Below, in pieces: positions 10,844-23,224 of a stretch of DNA of 64,000 bases; positions within the stretch are counted from its first letter, which is position 1, and each line of letters starts with the position of its first letter. A program made the position numbers and the translations under genes. This DNA comes from Hirundichthys speculiger (lineage: Eukaryota; Chordata; Actinopteri; Beloniformes; Exocoetidae): assembly GCA_018398805.1 (NCBI GenBank), contig JAGFBZ010000900.1, forward strand, positions 1-64,000, in the 5' to 3' direction. The notes under the pieces were generated by a model. It saw only the letters and a program-made list of their open reading frames with translations. It did no database searches and was not told the DNA's origin.

Positions 10844-11485
10844 TATTGCTGGGCGATATGGAAAAAATCATATATCACGATATGGACTATTTTATATCAC
10901 GATAACGATATATATCACGATATACCATAATAAAGTATGTTTTCAGTTATTCTCTGAAAAGTTTGACAAAAATTTCATTGCTTACTTTTCAACTTTATTT
11001 TGAAAGGACATTTAGCTGAACTGTCACAAACATACATTTTAGTGCAGCAAAAACAGGTAGATACAGAGGTACAGTAGCTTTCACATTTTTTTTAAAGTGC
11101 ACAACAGTTTCTGAGAGGAAAAACACATTTTTGCACTGAAGTTCAGCTATAAAAAATAAACACAAATTATTTTTCAACTTTCTGAAATCTGTAACCTTGT
11201 AGTGCAAAGTTTGCAAACCAATATAAAGTGTCTAAAGTAAACATCAGGGTTGAAGAGAACTCTGTTTAAGGCATTAACCATGAATAAAAGTGCAAACATA
11301 AAAGGCTACTTTGTAGAAGTAAATATGATTCTATTAAATTTATCGTTGCAGATTATTTAATTACATATTTGCTGTAATAATTGATAAAATTAGGTTAGAA
11401 ACGATAGAAATGATAGAAGAGAAATGGCACGATACACACTTTTATATTGTCTCCACGATATGTATCGTCATATTGCCCAGCACTA
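10844..11485. mobile_element. hAT MITE, 642 bp, exact 8-bp target duplication
   Basis: The termini are TATTGCTGGGCGATATGG on the left and the inverse of TAGTGCTGGGCAATATG on the right. ATCACTAC occurs immediately outside both ends (10836-10843 and 11486-11493). Terminal regions are rich in ACGATATA-type motifs. No transposase reading frame is present. Another element with the same start enters at 63866. Confidence 0.9.
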
Positions 11486-11493
11486 ATCACTAC

Positions 11494-13050
11494 TGTAGTT
11501 AAGCTGTGCATACTTCCAGTTTTGGAATATTTTCTGTGTTTCATTTTTGAATTCATAAGAAAATCTGCATGTCTGTGGCTTGCCTTGGATACCTCAGGAT
11601 AGGAATAGTATTTCTAATATTTAAAAAAAAATCATATATACAATGTTCTTGCTGCGTAAATGCTTCATGGCCTCGTAGTGTTCCTGTTTACTGTGCCATT
11701 CTGCATTTGGAGCACGCTCGTACTCCTCTCTGTCTCCGTCCTCAACAGCAAGAGGAGGAAGACAGGAGGTCTTGGGAAAGGTCTTTCCAGGGCTCGCCCT
11801 CTTGTAGCTAATCAGACTCTATCCCCAGGCTGCTTGTTCATTCGAGGCCTTTGCCTCAGTCTGAGTACAGATGAAGACATGCTCGGGACATAAACTCCTG
11901 TTGACAAACACCGTTCTTACCCCTGGCAAACACACGGGTGCTTGCACAGAGCTGGCAGACACTCAGTCATGCAGAAAGACAACAGTATTACCGTTGTTCT
12001 CTGGGCTTTCTCTTTTCCAGACTCTTCTTCTTTTGACCTAAAGATCCAGAGACTTCAGGTGAAAGGACGACAAACATGGCCGCTGAAATATGAAAAATAG
12101 ACTATCTTCCAATCCTACTTCTTTTATCTGAATAATTTTACTCGTTGAAATGGTTGTGAGAGGTTGCAGCGGTTATATATTTTGATCAAAAGTTTGCGGC
12201 TTTACGGAAAAGTCCTTTGAATGGAATGTTAAAGCTTTAAATATGAGAACATATTTTTGTCAGAAAACCCGATGTTGGAGTACCTCTAAGCCATTTTCAT
12301 TAAATTGCGTGAAAGAAGTCCAAACCAATACAAGTTTGGAATTGTGGAAATGGCACAAAAGCTTTCTTTGCTGCTCGTAGCACCACCACTGCTGGCACAA
12401 GCGTCACATTCAATAAATATCTGAGACTCTCTCCGTTTCCCAGCCTTATATCAGGAAGACTCTAAATCCAGTGCGGGGTGCATTCATTGCTATCTGATCC
12501 CAGCTGTCATGTTCCCCCCCGCAGCAGCACACACTCACACAAACATACGCTAACCGCAGCGACAACACAACCGCCCGGTTTGCATGGTTGCTCCTATATT
12601 TCATAATGCTTGGTGTAGCAGCGTGAGATGTGGCCCCTGATTTCATTTATGTGGGGCAATCTTATCTGTGCTGCAGTGAAAGAGCTGCGGATCAGTGTTG
12701 TTAATGTGTCAGTCCCGAGCTGATGGGGTGTTTACACGCTGCAGAGAGCCACGGCGGTGGCGGAAAAGTCCTGATTAATGCGGAGATGTCTCGGCTTCGC
12801 GCGCCGATGTTCCCTCAGAACTTTTAACCCGCCGTTCAGAGTCGCAGAGTCTTCCGGCCGTGTGAGGGTTCGACCAGTGATTTGTTTTTCACGTATTACA
12901 AGTTGCACTGAGGATATCACCTGTAGGAGTCAGTTCAAGGTGTGTCGTGAGAAACAGTATTTTATTCAAAATCTCAGTTCAGTTACTTTATTCATCCTCA
13001 GAGGGAAATTACATTTTGCAGCATCGATCAGTATTTAAGTCTCTTTAAAG
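11494..13050. other. No gene seen
   Basis: Mostly unique-looking sequence with no recognisable coding exons. A short CpG-rich patch lies at about 12730-12860 but has no promoter motif I can support. Confidence 0.5.
12975..13023 (-). mobile_element. LINE 3' tail fragment
   Basis: Read on the minus strand it contains AATTTCCCTCTGAGG followed by ATGAATAAAGTAACTG. This is the usual 'aatttccc..gg..aataaagt' ending of fish LINEs. No coding sequence is attached. Confidence 0.5.
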
Positions 13051-13051
13051 C

Positions 13052-13140
13052 ACATGTGTCAAACACAAGGCCCGGGGGCCAAATGTGGGCCGCCACGTCA
13101 TTTTATGTGGCCCTCGAGAGCTTGTGCATTATTGGCTTAA
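13052..13140 (+). mobile_element. hAT (Charlie-like) terminal fragment
   Basis: GTGTCAAACACAAGGCCCGG and GGGGGCCAAATGTGGGCC match the ends of fish hAT elements that begin near 'gtcaaactcaaggcccg..ggccaaat'. No opposite end was found downstream, so this is a partial copy. Confidence 0.5.
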
Positions 13141-14613
13141 ATTTTAAACCAATATTTTAAGACTTAAAATAAACTTACACTGCTCTAAAGTGCATATTGA
13201 CAATAAACTACATCTCCCAGTGTGCATTTCTGCACCCACGCCAGAAACACCACAAAGGAGGCGAGGCTTCAAATATTTATTGTAATCTTCTACTGAAGCT
13301 CTGGCGCTCTTAAAATGGTATTCTGGCTACGGCTGTTATGTTCTGAGTGAACATGACTTAACTTTAACCAGAATGGACAAACCCAACACTGGCTCCGAAC
13401 GTGGGCCTTTATTTTCTGCTCGGTGAGGGAGGGGGCAGTGCTGTGTTTTGTTGGTTGCAGTCTTTACACCTGAACTTGAATAACCACTATAAAGTTAATG
13501 AATTTAGGATTTAAGATTGTGACTCATCCTGAATAGCTTTCTCCATAGTATTCCACGCAGCCCTGCTTGAAAAAAAAGTGTAAATATTCCTTTAACACAA
13601 GCCCGTGGTCATTATAGCAACACTGAATTCAACAAAGCTACACAGATTTTTATTTTCATCTTTGTCACTCTCATTTCTCAAAGGCACATGTGGAGAAATT
13701 ACAGCCTCAAAAGGCTCAAAGGGTTATTGAACTGCCATTTATAGCAGACGTATTACAAAACCCCGATTTTTTTTTTTCTGTGCTTGAAAGTATTCATACG
13801 GGTGTTTGAATTGAATAGAGACTCAAAGCTCACACATAATACAACCCTGACACTTTGTTTTGAGTCGCTTATGCCTGAAAGTCTTTCATTATATGACCCA
13901 TGCAGATTTAACAGGTGCTGTGACATCACAGAGCCAGGTCGAAGTAAAATGATCAACTTTTTATCCGTTTAACTTCACATCATCCTGCTTTTGATGTACC
14001 TGTGGAGCAGATGGCGCCAAAACATGTCATGGAAAAAAGGGAACATCTCCTTAAAGTGTTTTTTTTTATTTATTTATTTATTTTTTTTGAAAACCGAGGA
14101 TCATTAAGATCCACGACAATCTAAATTTCTCATGTAGAAGATAAAAAATCAGCAGTTGATCTCGGTTTGAAAAATTTAAAAACCTTTTCCTCCAGGCACT
14201 AAATGTTTGCAGTTCATATTTATTTCTTTTACAGCGCTTGAGGTCCATAATTGTCAGAAAACTAGTTTTCCAGCTTGATCCCAAACGTCTGCAGGGCCAG
14301 CGGGAGTACAGAGTGGGTTTCAGAGAGCACTACAGCATTTCACGGAAGCACTCATTATATCTTCTTATTTTTTTGTCCTGTGCACCTCAAACTCACTGCA
14401 ATAAATAGATCTGCAGGTATTTTGAGTCCATTATCTAAATCTTAAGGTGGTTTTTTTTTTTTTAGAGCTCCTCTTTAACTTTCTTTCTTTCATTAAAACA
14501 GTTTTTTTTTTCATGAATCTGCTCTTGAGTGGTGTGCATTTTGTTGTCTTGTCCACATTTTCATGCTGAGGACATACGAGCTAATCTGTTTGGAGGGAAA
14601 AAAAAGTACATAT
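13141..14613. other. No gene seen
   Basis: The start may be hAT interior. The rest has only short ORFs, T-runs (around 14060 and 14450) and no recognisable domains. Confidence 0.45.
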
Positions 14614-15600
14614 CTATGGGGTGGGGGTGGGGTGGGGGGCTCGGCTGCCCTGGGCTGCATGGGGGTGACGGCTACCGGGTCTGCATTTTCTGTGGTGCTG
14701 CTGCTGTGGGCTTGGGGCCTGGTAGGTGTGGGGGCTGGGGGGTGGAAGGGCCTCGTCGCTGTTCTGGCCTTCTGGGGCCCTGCCTGGCCCTCCTGTTAGT
14801 GGACGTATGTCTCGGGGATGTTTGCCCCCTGACCTCTCGGGTCGGGGGCAAAGGGCCGTCTTGGGCCAGTCTGGCCCTGGGGCGATGGGAGTTGGCTGGC
14901 GTTTTCTCACCCGCAGGAGGACTTGAGATGGACTAAGATAAGGAGAGTGGTGATGGTAATAATGGTAACAGTTTCCTTGGTACTTAGGTAACTCACATGT
15001 GAGCGTACGGACCTTTTGCACGTGGCGGGGGCGGGTCTCGTGTGTGGCGGGCGCTTTGTTGGTGGTGTGTGTTTTCATTTGTTTCAGCCGATTGGCTGGC
15101 TGTTTGTAGCGTTTGGATGCTCTTTGGTTGGGGGACTTGTGTTGTTTTGTGGGTGGTTCTGCGTGGTCGGCCGGGGGCTGGGTGGGTGGGGGGGGGGGAA
15201 TATGTGGGACAACAACCAGCACATGCATGCCTGTGGCAGGGTGCCCTGTTGACCATCGCTCGGTCGTTTGTGGGATGGCATGGGTCTTTTGATTGAGGAT
15301 CGTCCGGGTGTTGTGGATGGTCGGTTGGTCAGTTTGGGCAGATGGGGGCGCACGCCTCCGGTGGGGTGCTCATTGCATCTGCGGCTTGTTCTCGCCGGCC
15401 GCCGCTCTTTCCTCATGTCGTCTCCGTGGGCGCGTCGGAGTGCGAACCGCATAACCTGCACAAAGACTATGTGATCGCTTAAGCCCTAGCTTGTTGTTTT
15501 CACTCCAATATGGCGACTGCGCTTTGTCGTCAAGGTGTGTGTCGCGTGGCCGCGGGACGTCTATATGGGCACGAACACATTTATTCTTTACACCCCTCTC
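14614..15600. repeat. G-rich block, probably an interspersed repeat
   Basis: The plus strand is strongly G-rich, with runs such as GGGGTGGGGGTGGGGTG and GGGTGGGTGGGGGGGGGG. It then turns to C-runs near 15600-15615. Many long overlapping ORFs appear on both strands, but none has a domain; they reflect the base composition. Similar G-rich blocks precede LINE tails in fish genomes, so it may be LINE 3' untranslated sequence, but no LINE tail follows here. Confidence 0.45.
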
Positions 15601-16549
15601 CCAACACCCCCCCCTCTACTGTCAACACAATCAATCAATAATGTTTACATCAATTCTTCATAAACAGGTCTATAGCTTGGTAGAAGGTGTTCATCCAGTT
15701 GTCTTGTTAGTAGTCTCTGCTTCTTACATATCATCCTCTGAGTTTGTTTGCTGTCACAACACAATCCACTACACAACACCCCCCCACACTTCACAGCCCA
15801 GCACACACCACACCCTCACTGTCCTGTCTCTTTAACTGTCCTGTCTTTAAATGTTTCACTGCTGGTGTTATTTGGTCCTCTCTGACAAAATCAGGATTTA
15901 AGATATAAATAAAGACATTAGAAATTACTGCCAGAGAGGTCTGGTGAAGGACACATTCACCCTTCACACTCCCACAAAAAAAAAAAGTCTGCAATAAGAT
16001 TAAATTGCATATACATACTAGATGGTTTTGCTAGACAATGGCACTAACCTGAATGTAAATGCAGACAAAAAAAAAAAAAAATGAAATGAAACAAACAACC
16101 AACAGGGGCTACCAAGATGGTGTCCGCCAGGCGGCAGCACCAGTATCCCGTCGTCACCGCTGCATTCAGGGCTTTTGGAAGCACACATCTGGCTTTGAAA
16201 GCAGCCATTCAATTCGCCCGCTGATCTGCAAACCCCCGGAAGAGTGAGTCCTGCCCCCTTTACGCAACATATTCCACAATAGTCGAGACGCCTCTATTAC
16301 TGTTGTGTCTCTACTCCTTCATAGTTTGGATGAGAGGAGCCCTTATGGTTCTTTTTTTTTTTTTTTACCTAAACTGACACCATTCACTAGTGGACATTCT
16401 TGTTCTATAAGCAGTACAATTATTCCCGAAGGTTCAAGCAAGCTGAATAATAATGACTATGAATAACAGATACAGAGTTTTAACATTTGGAATTATTCCA
16501 TCGTTTCTAACTAATGTGTGACTAATAGCTTTCTTGCTCTTTCTGTCTT
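15601..16549. other. No gene seen
   Basis: C-rich and A-rich low-complexity stretches and short ORFs only. No transposon ends were found. Confidence 0.45.
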
Positions 16550-17660
16550 CTGCCCATCTTATCCCCTCCTTCCCATCCCTTACTTCTCAGTTTCTAAAAG
16601 CCTGCTTCCACGGCTTTTTTTTGTTCCTGCAGTTTGTTGAGAAATGTGGCAGGAAAAAAAAAGAGTATTGGGATAAAAAGCCGCCACTTAGCCAAAGGAA
16701 GTTTTAATTGGGGCCCAGGGGAGAAGCACTCCTCCTGTTTTTGCAAATTCTCTCTGCTCTTTATGGAAGCGATGAGCAGCAACGTAATGCCCAATAGGGG
16801 AATGGGATGCAGTTACGTTGACGAAAATTCAAAAAGGGATGCTGCAGACTTTTAGAAAGCGCCTGTTTGTGTTTGTATTTTTTTAAAACAGCTGGGCCTT
16901 GCTTGTCTCCCATAACGATGCAGTGCTTTTCAGCCATGGTGCTCCCCTGTCAACTCAACATTTCATCATCAAGGCTGAGATGTCTCACAGCACTTGAACG
17001 TGGCTACTTGGGGAATAATATGTTATGCATGTAAATATAAACTAAATGCCACCAGTATGAATAAATTACGGCTTTATTTTGCGACAAAGCAGGACAGTGT
17101 TATTCAAGACTTTGAGAGTAATTTCTTTAAATCTGACTCGCCCCTTCTGTGTCATTTCGAAAACCGCCGTTTCGTACCATCACCCTTGATTGCATTATTT
17201 CCTTCTCCCTCCATGTTTTTCTCCAGGTTCATTCACACTAGCAACGGCTCATATTGAGTTTCTGTCCAGACGCAGCCACAAACTGCCAGCAACACGCGGC
17301 TTAAGCTCTAAAGAAATGCCTATCAAAAGTCAGGCAAGCAGAAGGAGCCGCGCATAACAACAATGGCGCGAAGAGCGACCCCTTGACAGAATGACATCAC
17401 TGAGAGTAATTGCCTGTCATCTGCCTTACTGTTTCAGAGTTCACATAAAAGTCTCCTCTGTTAGTCATCTGAAGTTGAGCCGGGGTGGCCAAGGTTGCTG
17501 CGCTCATCCTGTGAAGAGAGGGATAATTGAACACCACACCTTCTCTCCAGATTGCCGCAGGATGGAGTGACAGCAGGGTCGGGAATGACTGGAGGTTAAG
17601 AGGAGAGGCGCTTGACTTTGAATTCACAGTGTGTGAGATGAGTCGGTGTTGCTGGAGTAT
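16550..17660. other. TE-poor island, candidate conserved non-coding DNA
   Basis: No repeat family was recognised over about 1.1 kb, and the sequence is complex throughout. A segment at 17020-17060 includes TTATGCATGTAAATATAAAC, which resembles POU and forkhead binding sites. No splice-bounded frame was found. Conservation with other fish is unknown, so this is a candidate only. Confidence 0.3.
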
Positions 17661-18288
17661 TTATACAGTTGCTTGCGGACTCTTTGACTCTGTGTCTCAC
17701 TCCTTTAACCCTCTTCTCTTTCCATCTACCTCTGCAGACAGACTAAAAAACAAAACAAATGGGCAAAGGGGGAGGGAAGAGCTCTTCTTTTTCCTATTTA
17801 GGCGAATCTCTTTCTTTTTTTTCCAAATTTGCAGCCATACGAGACGCTCAAAATGTGTAGCTCTCTTTCCAGTTTCATCCCACTGTTTGGCCATGGTGCA
17901 CACCTACTGCTACAGATGTCTGGATGTTTTTAGCCTGACACGAGACAGAATTGTAAACACATTACATTCCCTAAATTCTTCAGTCTGTCATTTTTTCTAT
18001 ATGACTCCAGACCAACCTAAATTTGACTGCATTTGAGAAGCCATGCCAACAAACCTGTTGTTCTACAAACAGAGTTCAATGTTCTGTCTCGAATAAAAGC
18101 AAGCACTGCTCACTGTTGAGGCGTCGGTATGAACAAAACCTTGGCAGTGGTCCGTCTCACCTGTAACTGGCAGTGCTCTCATGGTGCTCATTGAACCAGT
18201 TTGAACTTTATCTGCTTTATACTATTCACTCCATCCTTTCAAACAAAATACATAGCCTGGTCTGCCTCTTTGGAAGTGTTTTTATGTG

Positions 18289-18334
18289 GTTATATATATA
18301 TATATATATCTTATATATATATATCTTACTGACA
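18289..18334. repeat. (TA)n microsatellite
   Basis: Two TATATA runs are separated by CT. Confidence 0.9.
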
Positions 18335-19067
18335 TGAGAATTCTTTGTCAGGATGGATCAATATTCATCTACGAAGCACAAAATGAACTGCGGTGTCCCT
18401 TAGAGTTTCAGTTTTAGGTCCAACAACTTTTTAGTGTTTACAAGCCTCCTCTTGACATCACCAGGTTTAGGTATCAGTTTCCATCATTATGCTGATGACA
18501 CGCAACTTTCTGTCTCCTGATGACATGAGTCCAGTTAAAAGCCTTTGTGGCTGATTTTAAGACATCAAACTATGGATGCCAAAAAGCTTTCCACAGCTCA
18601 ATCAGGACAAGAGAGATCTTGAGATTTTGTTAATTGGACCTGAAGATCAGAGAAATAAACTTACAAGCCTTAACACTGAGTCCAAGAAGCCAAGTAAAAA
18701 TAAACCTCGGTGACGTCCTGGACTCCGACCTGTGTCAGACCTGTACTATTACGGCCCGCGTTGGTGGAACGATCTACCAGAAGACCTGAGAGCAGCTGAA
18801 AGTCTGGGCGTTTTTAAAGGCAACCCAAAACCCATATTTTTAATTTAGCCTTTAAATTAGTTTTGAGATTTTTAATTCATGAGTTAAGTATATTTTAGAC
18901 TTTTATTTAGTATTTAATGACTGTAAACATACATTGTTTTAACTCTGACTGCATTTTCCGTTTTTATTTTGTATTTTATTTATTCATTCATTTATTTATT
19001 TTTACTAATCCCCTATTGTACCTGTACCTGCCTGTTTAATTATTTATTTGCCTACTCATGTTTTATA

Positions 19068-20328
19068 CCCTGCCTGGCCAAAAGAAAAGTCTCCACCAAA
19101 AAAAAGGTCATACACTCTAATATTTCATTGAACGCCTTTAGCTTTGATAAAGGCACGCATTCGCTGTGGCATTGTTTTGATAAGCTTCTGCAATGTCACC
19201 AGATTTATTTCCATCCAGTGTTGCATTAAGTTTTCACCAACATCTTGCATTGATGATGGTAGAGTCTGACCGCTGCACAAAGCCTTCTCCAGCACATCTC
19301 AAAGATTCTCAACGCGGTTCAGGTCTGGACTCTGTGGTGGCCAATCCATGTGTGAAAATGTTGTCTCATGCTCCCTGAACCAGTCTTTCACAATTTGAGC
19401 CCAATGAATCCTGGGATTGTCATCTTTGAATATGGCCGTGCCATCAGGGAAGAAAACTCTATTGATGTAATAATCTGGTCGTTCAGTATATTCTGGTAGT
19501 CAGCTGACCTCATTCTTTGAGCTCATACTGTTGCTGAACCAGGACCTGACCAACTGCAGCAACCCCAGATCAGAACACTGCCCCCACAGGCTGGTACAGT
19601 AGGTGCTAGGCATGATGGGAGCATCACTTCATCTGCCTCTCTTCTTACCCTGATGCTCCCATCACTCTGGAACAGGGTCAATCTGGACTCATCAGACCAC
19701 ATGACCTTCTTCCATTGATCCAGAGTCCAATCTTTATACTCTCTAGCAAATTGAAGCCTTTTATTCCAGTTATTCTCACTGATTAGTGGTTTTCTTAAGG
19801 CTACACAACTGTTCAGTCCCAATCCCTTGAGTTCCCTTTGCATTGTCCATGGAAATGCTCTTACTTTCACTATTAAACAGCCCTGAGTTCTACTGTTGTT
19901 TTTCTTTGATTTGATCTCACCAAACGTTTAATTGATCGCGTCACGATCATTGAGGATTTTTTCCGGCCACATTTCTTCCTTGAAGACGTAGGTCCCCACT
20001 ATCTTTCCAGTTTTTAATAATGTGTTGGACAGCTCTTTACTCAATTTTGGTAGTTTCTGCAATCTCCTTAGATGTTTTCTCTGCTTTATGCCAATGATTT
20101 GACCCTTCTCAAACAGACTAACATCTTTTCCACGACCACGAGATGTGTCTTTCAACATGGTTGTTTAGGAAATGAGAAGCAACTCATTGCACCAGTTGGG
20201 GTTAAATAACTTGTTGTGAGCTGAAAGATAATTGCAAATGCAGTAATTATCCAATAGGAGGCTCGTACCTATTTGCTAAGTCACATCCAGGTGGTGACTT
20301 TTTTTTTTTTTTTTTGGCCAGGCCAGTT
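19068..20328 (-). mobile_element. Tc1 transposon inserted in the L2 3' region
   Basis: The ends are inverse: the left reads CTGCCTGGCCAAAAGAAAAG then TCTCCACC, and the right, complemented, reads CTGGCCTGGCC, an A-run, then AGTCACCACC. This matches the common fish Tc1 terminus 'cagtgcctggccaaaaaaaagtcaccacc'. TA stands at the left border (19066-19067); the right TA is no longer visible. The element holds a nearly full-length transposase pseudogene. A second, truncated copy of the same family lies at 54081-57223. Confidence 0.8.
19125..20158 (-). pseudogene. Tc1 transposase pseudogene, full length but broken
   Basis: The gene covers about 1,034 bp, the usual length for a Tc1 transposase (about 340 residues). 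It starts MLKDTSRGRGKDVSLFEKGQ at 20158, the N-terminal helix-turn-helix part. A frameshifted middle is followed by RELKGLGLNSCVALRKPL and VMWSDESRLTLFQSDG, which holds the first catalytic aspartate. Next come CGGSVLIWGC, then [17 protein letters not shown] (second aspartate), and finally [15 protein letters not shown] (third acid, E) with a stop directly after it. The end reads MPQRMRAFIKAKG. The three acidic residues of the DDE triad can still be seen, but frameshifts near 19900 and 19520 and the stop make it inactive. It would cut and paste its own element if intact. Confidence 0.8.
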
Positions 20329-20574
20329 TCCTCCATTACTTCTATGTTATTTAAATCGGTGTTTGGGGTCTGGGTGTGTTAGTGAGTATCTATATAACAT
20401 GTGTATCTACGTGACTCAATTTTAATGTGTTTTGGTGGTCTAATTTGGGAAAGATTTATTTTTCTTTTGTTTAATATACTTTCTGTTTTGATTCTGTAAA
20501 GCAGTGCGTGTTGCACAAGTTGCATGAAAAGTGCCATACAAATAAAGTTTGATTTGGTTGGGCTTGATTTGATT

Positions 20575-20640
20575 CAGGTCTGCTGGAGCCTGTCCCTGCT
20601 CTCTTTGGCTGAAAGGCAGGAGTGCACCCTGGTTGCCAAT
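20575..20640 (+). repeat. Fish dispersed repeat fragment
   Basis: CAGGTCTGCTGGAGCCTGTC, then GAAAGGCAGGAGTGCACCCT, relate this to the repeat at 1128-1268. It follows the L2 tail directly. Confidence 0.5.
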
Positions 20641-21000
20641 TCATTGTGGAGCCCATTTGGAGAATTTATATACTTTAATTCAATCTTATAAATTATGCAG
20701 CTCCAGAAATACACATCAACACTGACACACTGCAGATATACCAGGTAGGACACTCCAGCTAATAAGCCAGAAGTGCGGGGAGAAGTAGCGTATTGGCTAC
20801 ATTCTTTTGTCAGGGGAAAAAAAAAATATTTAAAAAAAGGTTTCTGTTTAGATCTCAACACAATACAGGCAGAGACACAGTCATGCGAAAGCTTTCTCTT
20901 CGTGCTTCAGAGGAGCTATAAGGTGATGGCTTCCACATGACCCCGGTAGTTCAGTGGCAGCACTAGAGCCTTTGGGTGGTGCATAGGCTTCATTGTTTCC

Positions 21001-21467
21001 TTAAGGCTGATTTATACTTCTGCGTCAAAACGACGCTCTACCCATGCAGTAAGTGTGAACCCATACGCTGCAAGATACTCCGTGCCTTTGACGTACACCT
21101 CTTTCCAAAAGTAAGTGAGCATCACGTCGACGGAGATTAGTTCCTCTCCGTCTTTGTACTTCCCGCTGCTACTTCTCTATCATCTTCAAGTCACGTTAAA
21201 CAAGTTTTCTGCAATGTCTGTAAAGACGACGGACGCTCAACATTTATCAGCTAACTCACGCAAAATGCTCTTTATTTGCTCCGTTGCGGTTTGCGGTTTC
21301 TGAGCTTTTTAGAGGAAGTGAACAAAAGGAGACTCGGCTACAGTGCTGGCAGTGTAATTGCAAAGCGACTCAAGCAGGAAGGCACAAGTACAAATGTCAG
21401 AGACAGCATGGGGGCCATGCGTAGCTTATGTGCATAGCTGCTATGCAGAAACATAAATCAGTCTTTA
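21001..21467. mobile_element. Harbinger-like MITE
   Basis: The left end reads TTAAGGCTGATTTATACTTC then TGCGTC. The right end complements to AAAGACTGATTTATGTTTC then TGCATAG. Fish PIF/Harbinger MITEs have such GGCTGATTTATACTTCTGCG ends and a short T/A-rich target duplication, here TTA or TAA at the borders. No transposase is present; the 62-residue ORF inside has no domain. Confidence 0.7.
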
Positions 21468-22242
21468 AATGGCAGCGTATGTGAAGGCGTGAACTGAAGG
21501 CCTCGGTGGCGGCTGCAGCAGCGTCCTGTTCCTGCTGCCCAACATGCTCGCTTTTGTGCCGATTTTCTTAATCAGTATTATAAACTCTTTCTTTTTGGAA
21601 ACCATTTCTTGCTGCGGCCCACATGCAGGGTTGCAACGGGCTTCTTAATGTTAAAATGTCCTCTTGGAAACCTGTCTATATGGATATTTGAGCAGTGGGA
21701 TGATAAGCAGGAAGAGAGTGAGCGCAGGCGGAGAGGGCAGGGTGGACTGTTGCAGAGTTGATGTGATAAAAGATTCATAGCACAGCAGAGTCCAGGTCAG
21801 CTGGGGCTTCTGCAGTTTCTCCATATCACTGGAAGTGGTTTACGCAGCCTGGCATGCAGAGGCAATATGTGTGTTTGAAAATATTCTAGACAGAGAGATA
21901 TAGATATAAATTGAAGATTGTGATTTTTTTTTTCTTTTCATATCTCCATTTTCATGAAGTGACAATGAAAAGTTTGGATAACTCTGGTCAAAATGTTCAG
22001 CCTTTCAACTTTTATTTCAACTTTTATTTTCTTCACAGTTAGCTTATAATCTTTTGGTCTTTCAGTTGTTTAAGGAAAGGGGACTGTAAAGGTTTTAACA
22101 AAACTTATAGCCTGCACCTCTTGACGTGGTCAATTGTACTCTCAAGGTGTGTTGAGCATCATTATTCTGTTGTTGAAAACCAAAAAAAATACATTTTGCC
22201 ATAGTGAGAAGAGAAATGTACCCAGTGGCTGTTTCTAAATAC
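21468..22242. other. No gene seen
   Basis: Unique-looking sequence without domain-bearing frames or recognised repeats. Confidence 0.45.
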
Positions 22243-22250
22243 CAAGTATG

Positions 22251-23100
22251 CAGGGGCGTTTCTAGTCACCTTGGGGGCCCGAGGCAAGAATGAGCATGGG
22301 GGGGCCCTACCGGCCCCAAAACACCAAGAAGATCATTCAATCCAGAAATCTTTTATTTTAAATAACAGAGGTGCACAATGATGTAAGAAACCTTAAATTA
22401 CAATATAACATAACAAACAACTGAAACGTGCAAAGTTTAACAAAAACACAATCAAGCAAAAAATATCACATGACATGCAGAAAATTCAAGAAGACATATG
22501 ATATCGCTCTCTTCCAAATACAAATTAGTTACTGGTTAGCTTACTGTTAATTACTGTTTAAATAAGCTAGGCTAAAGCAGTAAACATGTCATGTGCAGTT
22601 GTGTTTCGTGAGACTAGACTGGGACAAAGTGGCATCATAACTTTTTTTTAATAACGTCAGATTATACGCGTTTGAATTTAGCACTTTCCTGTATTCGTTG
22701 TTCTTCATCTTCTTGCTTTTTTTTTTCTTTTAGCGTATGCTAATAGATACGCTCGCTTCATTTTGAGTTTGAAGTACTGAAGAAAGCCGGCCGCGGGCAG
22801 TCGGGGTGCCATTAGGGGGGTTCCAAACATGTCGCTGCAGTGTCAATGGAGGTTTCAGGTTGTGTCATTGATATGGATCGATATTGGCCGTGTCTCGGGG
22901 GTCCCTTAACACACTAGGCAGTGACAGCTAGTGGGGGCCCTATGTGAGGGGGTTTCCAGCATATCGTCGTTGCAGTGTCTAAAGCAGTTCAATCATTTTG
23001 TCATTGACAAAAGGACCAACGTCACCGCTGTCCTGGGGCCCCTTCCAGCTCGAGGCCCTAGGCAATTGCCTAGTATGCCTACCCCGTTGCGGCGTCTCTG
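22251..23100. mobile_element. hAT element, 850 bp, exact 8-bp target duplication
   Basis: The element begins CAGGGGCGTTTCTAGTC and ends GTTGCGGCGTCTCTG, whose complement starts CAGAGACGCCGC. CAAGTATG flanks both sides exactly (22243-22250 and 23101-23108). The termini are rich in GGGGCCC and AGGCCCTAGGCAATTGCC, as in fish hATs with ZMYM-like transposases. The 97-residue ORF at the right end is a by-product of GC-rich sequence. Confidence 0.9.
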
Positions 23101-23224
23101 CAAGTATGGAAAGTTTAAACTTGCATACTTGCATCTTCATGCTGCAGGTTTGACCCAGGGGAATATACTTGAGAATGGGAGGATGGCGTTTGGTCTTTCT
23201 GCTACTGGAACGACAGCACCCTGA

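Larger units (their letters stand above)
18361..20575 (+). mobile_element. L2-type LINE remnant, split by a Tc1 element
   Basis: Reverse transcriptase remnants read on the plus strand in the expected order. A degenerate C-G-V-P-Q-G-S-V-L-G-P site lies near 18390, HYADDTQL near 18490, a PQLNQDK-like segment near 18595, and the C-terminal FYYGPRWWNDLPEDLR near 18745-18790. Several stops and small shifts make it non-coding. The 3' untranslated part runs to 19067, is interrupted by a Tc1 at 19068-20328, and resumes at about 20329. It ends at 20480-20570 with AAGTGCCATACAAATAAAG and TTTGATTT repeats, a typical L2-type tail. The element is 5'-truncated, as is usual for LINE copies. Confidence 0.75.

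Noticed and set aside
14614..15461. Long overlapping ORFs on both strands (up to 204 codons)
   Set aside because: They come from skewed G/C-rich composition. They show no domain, and ORFs overlap in several frames at once.
17527..18036. 169-codon plus-strand ORF
   Set aside because: It has no family signature, no splice context and low-complexity Phe/Lys runs. An open frame of this size can occur by chance in 64 kb.
20941..20980. tRNA-like A box (TAGTTCAGTGG)
   Set aside because: No B box follows at tRNA spacing and no cloverleaf can be formed.
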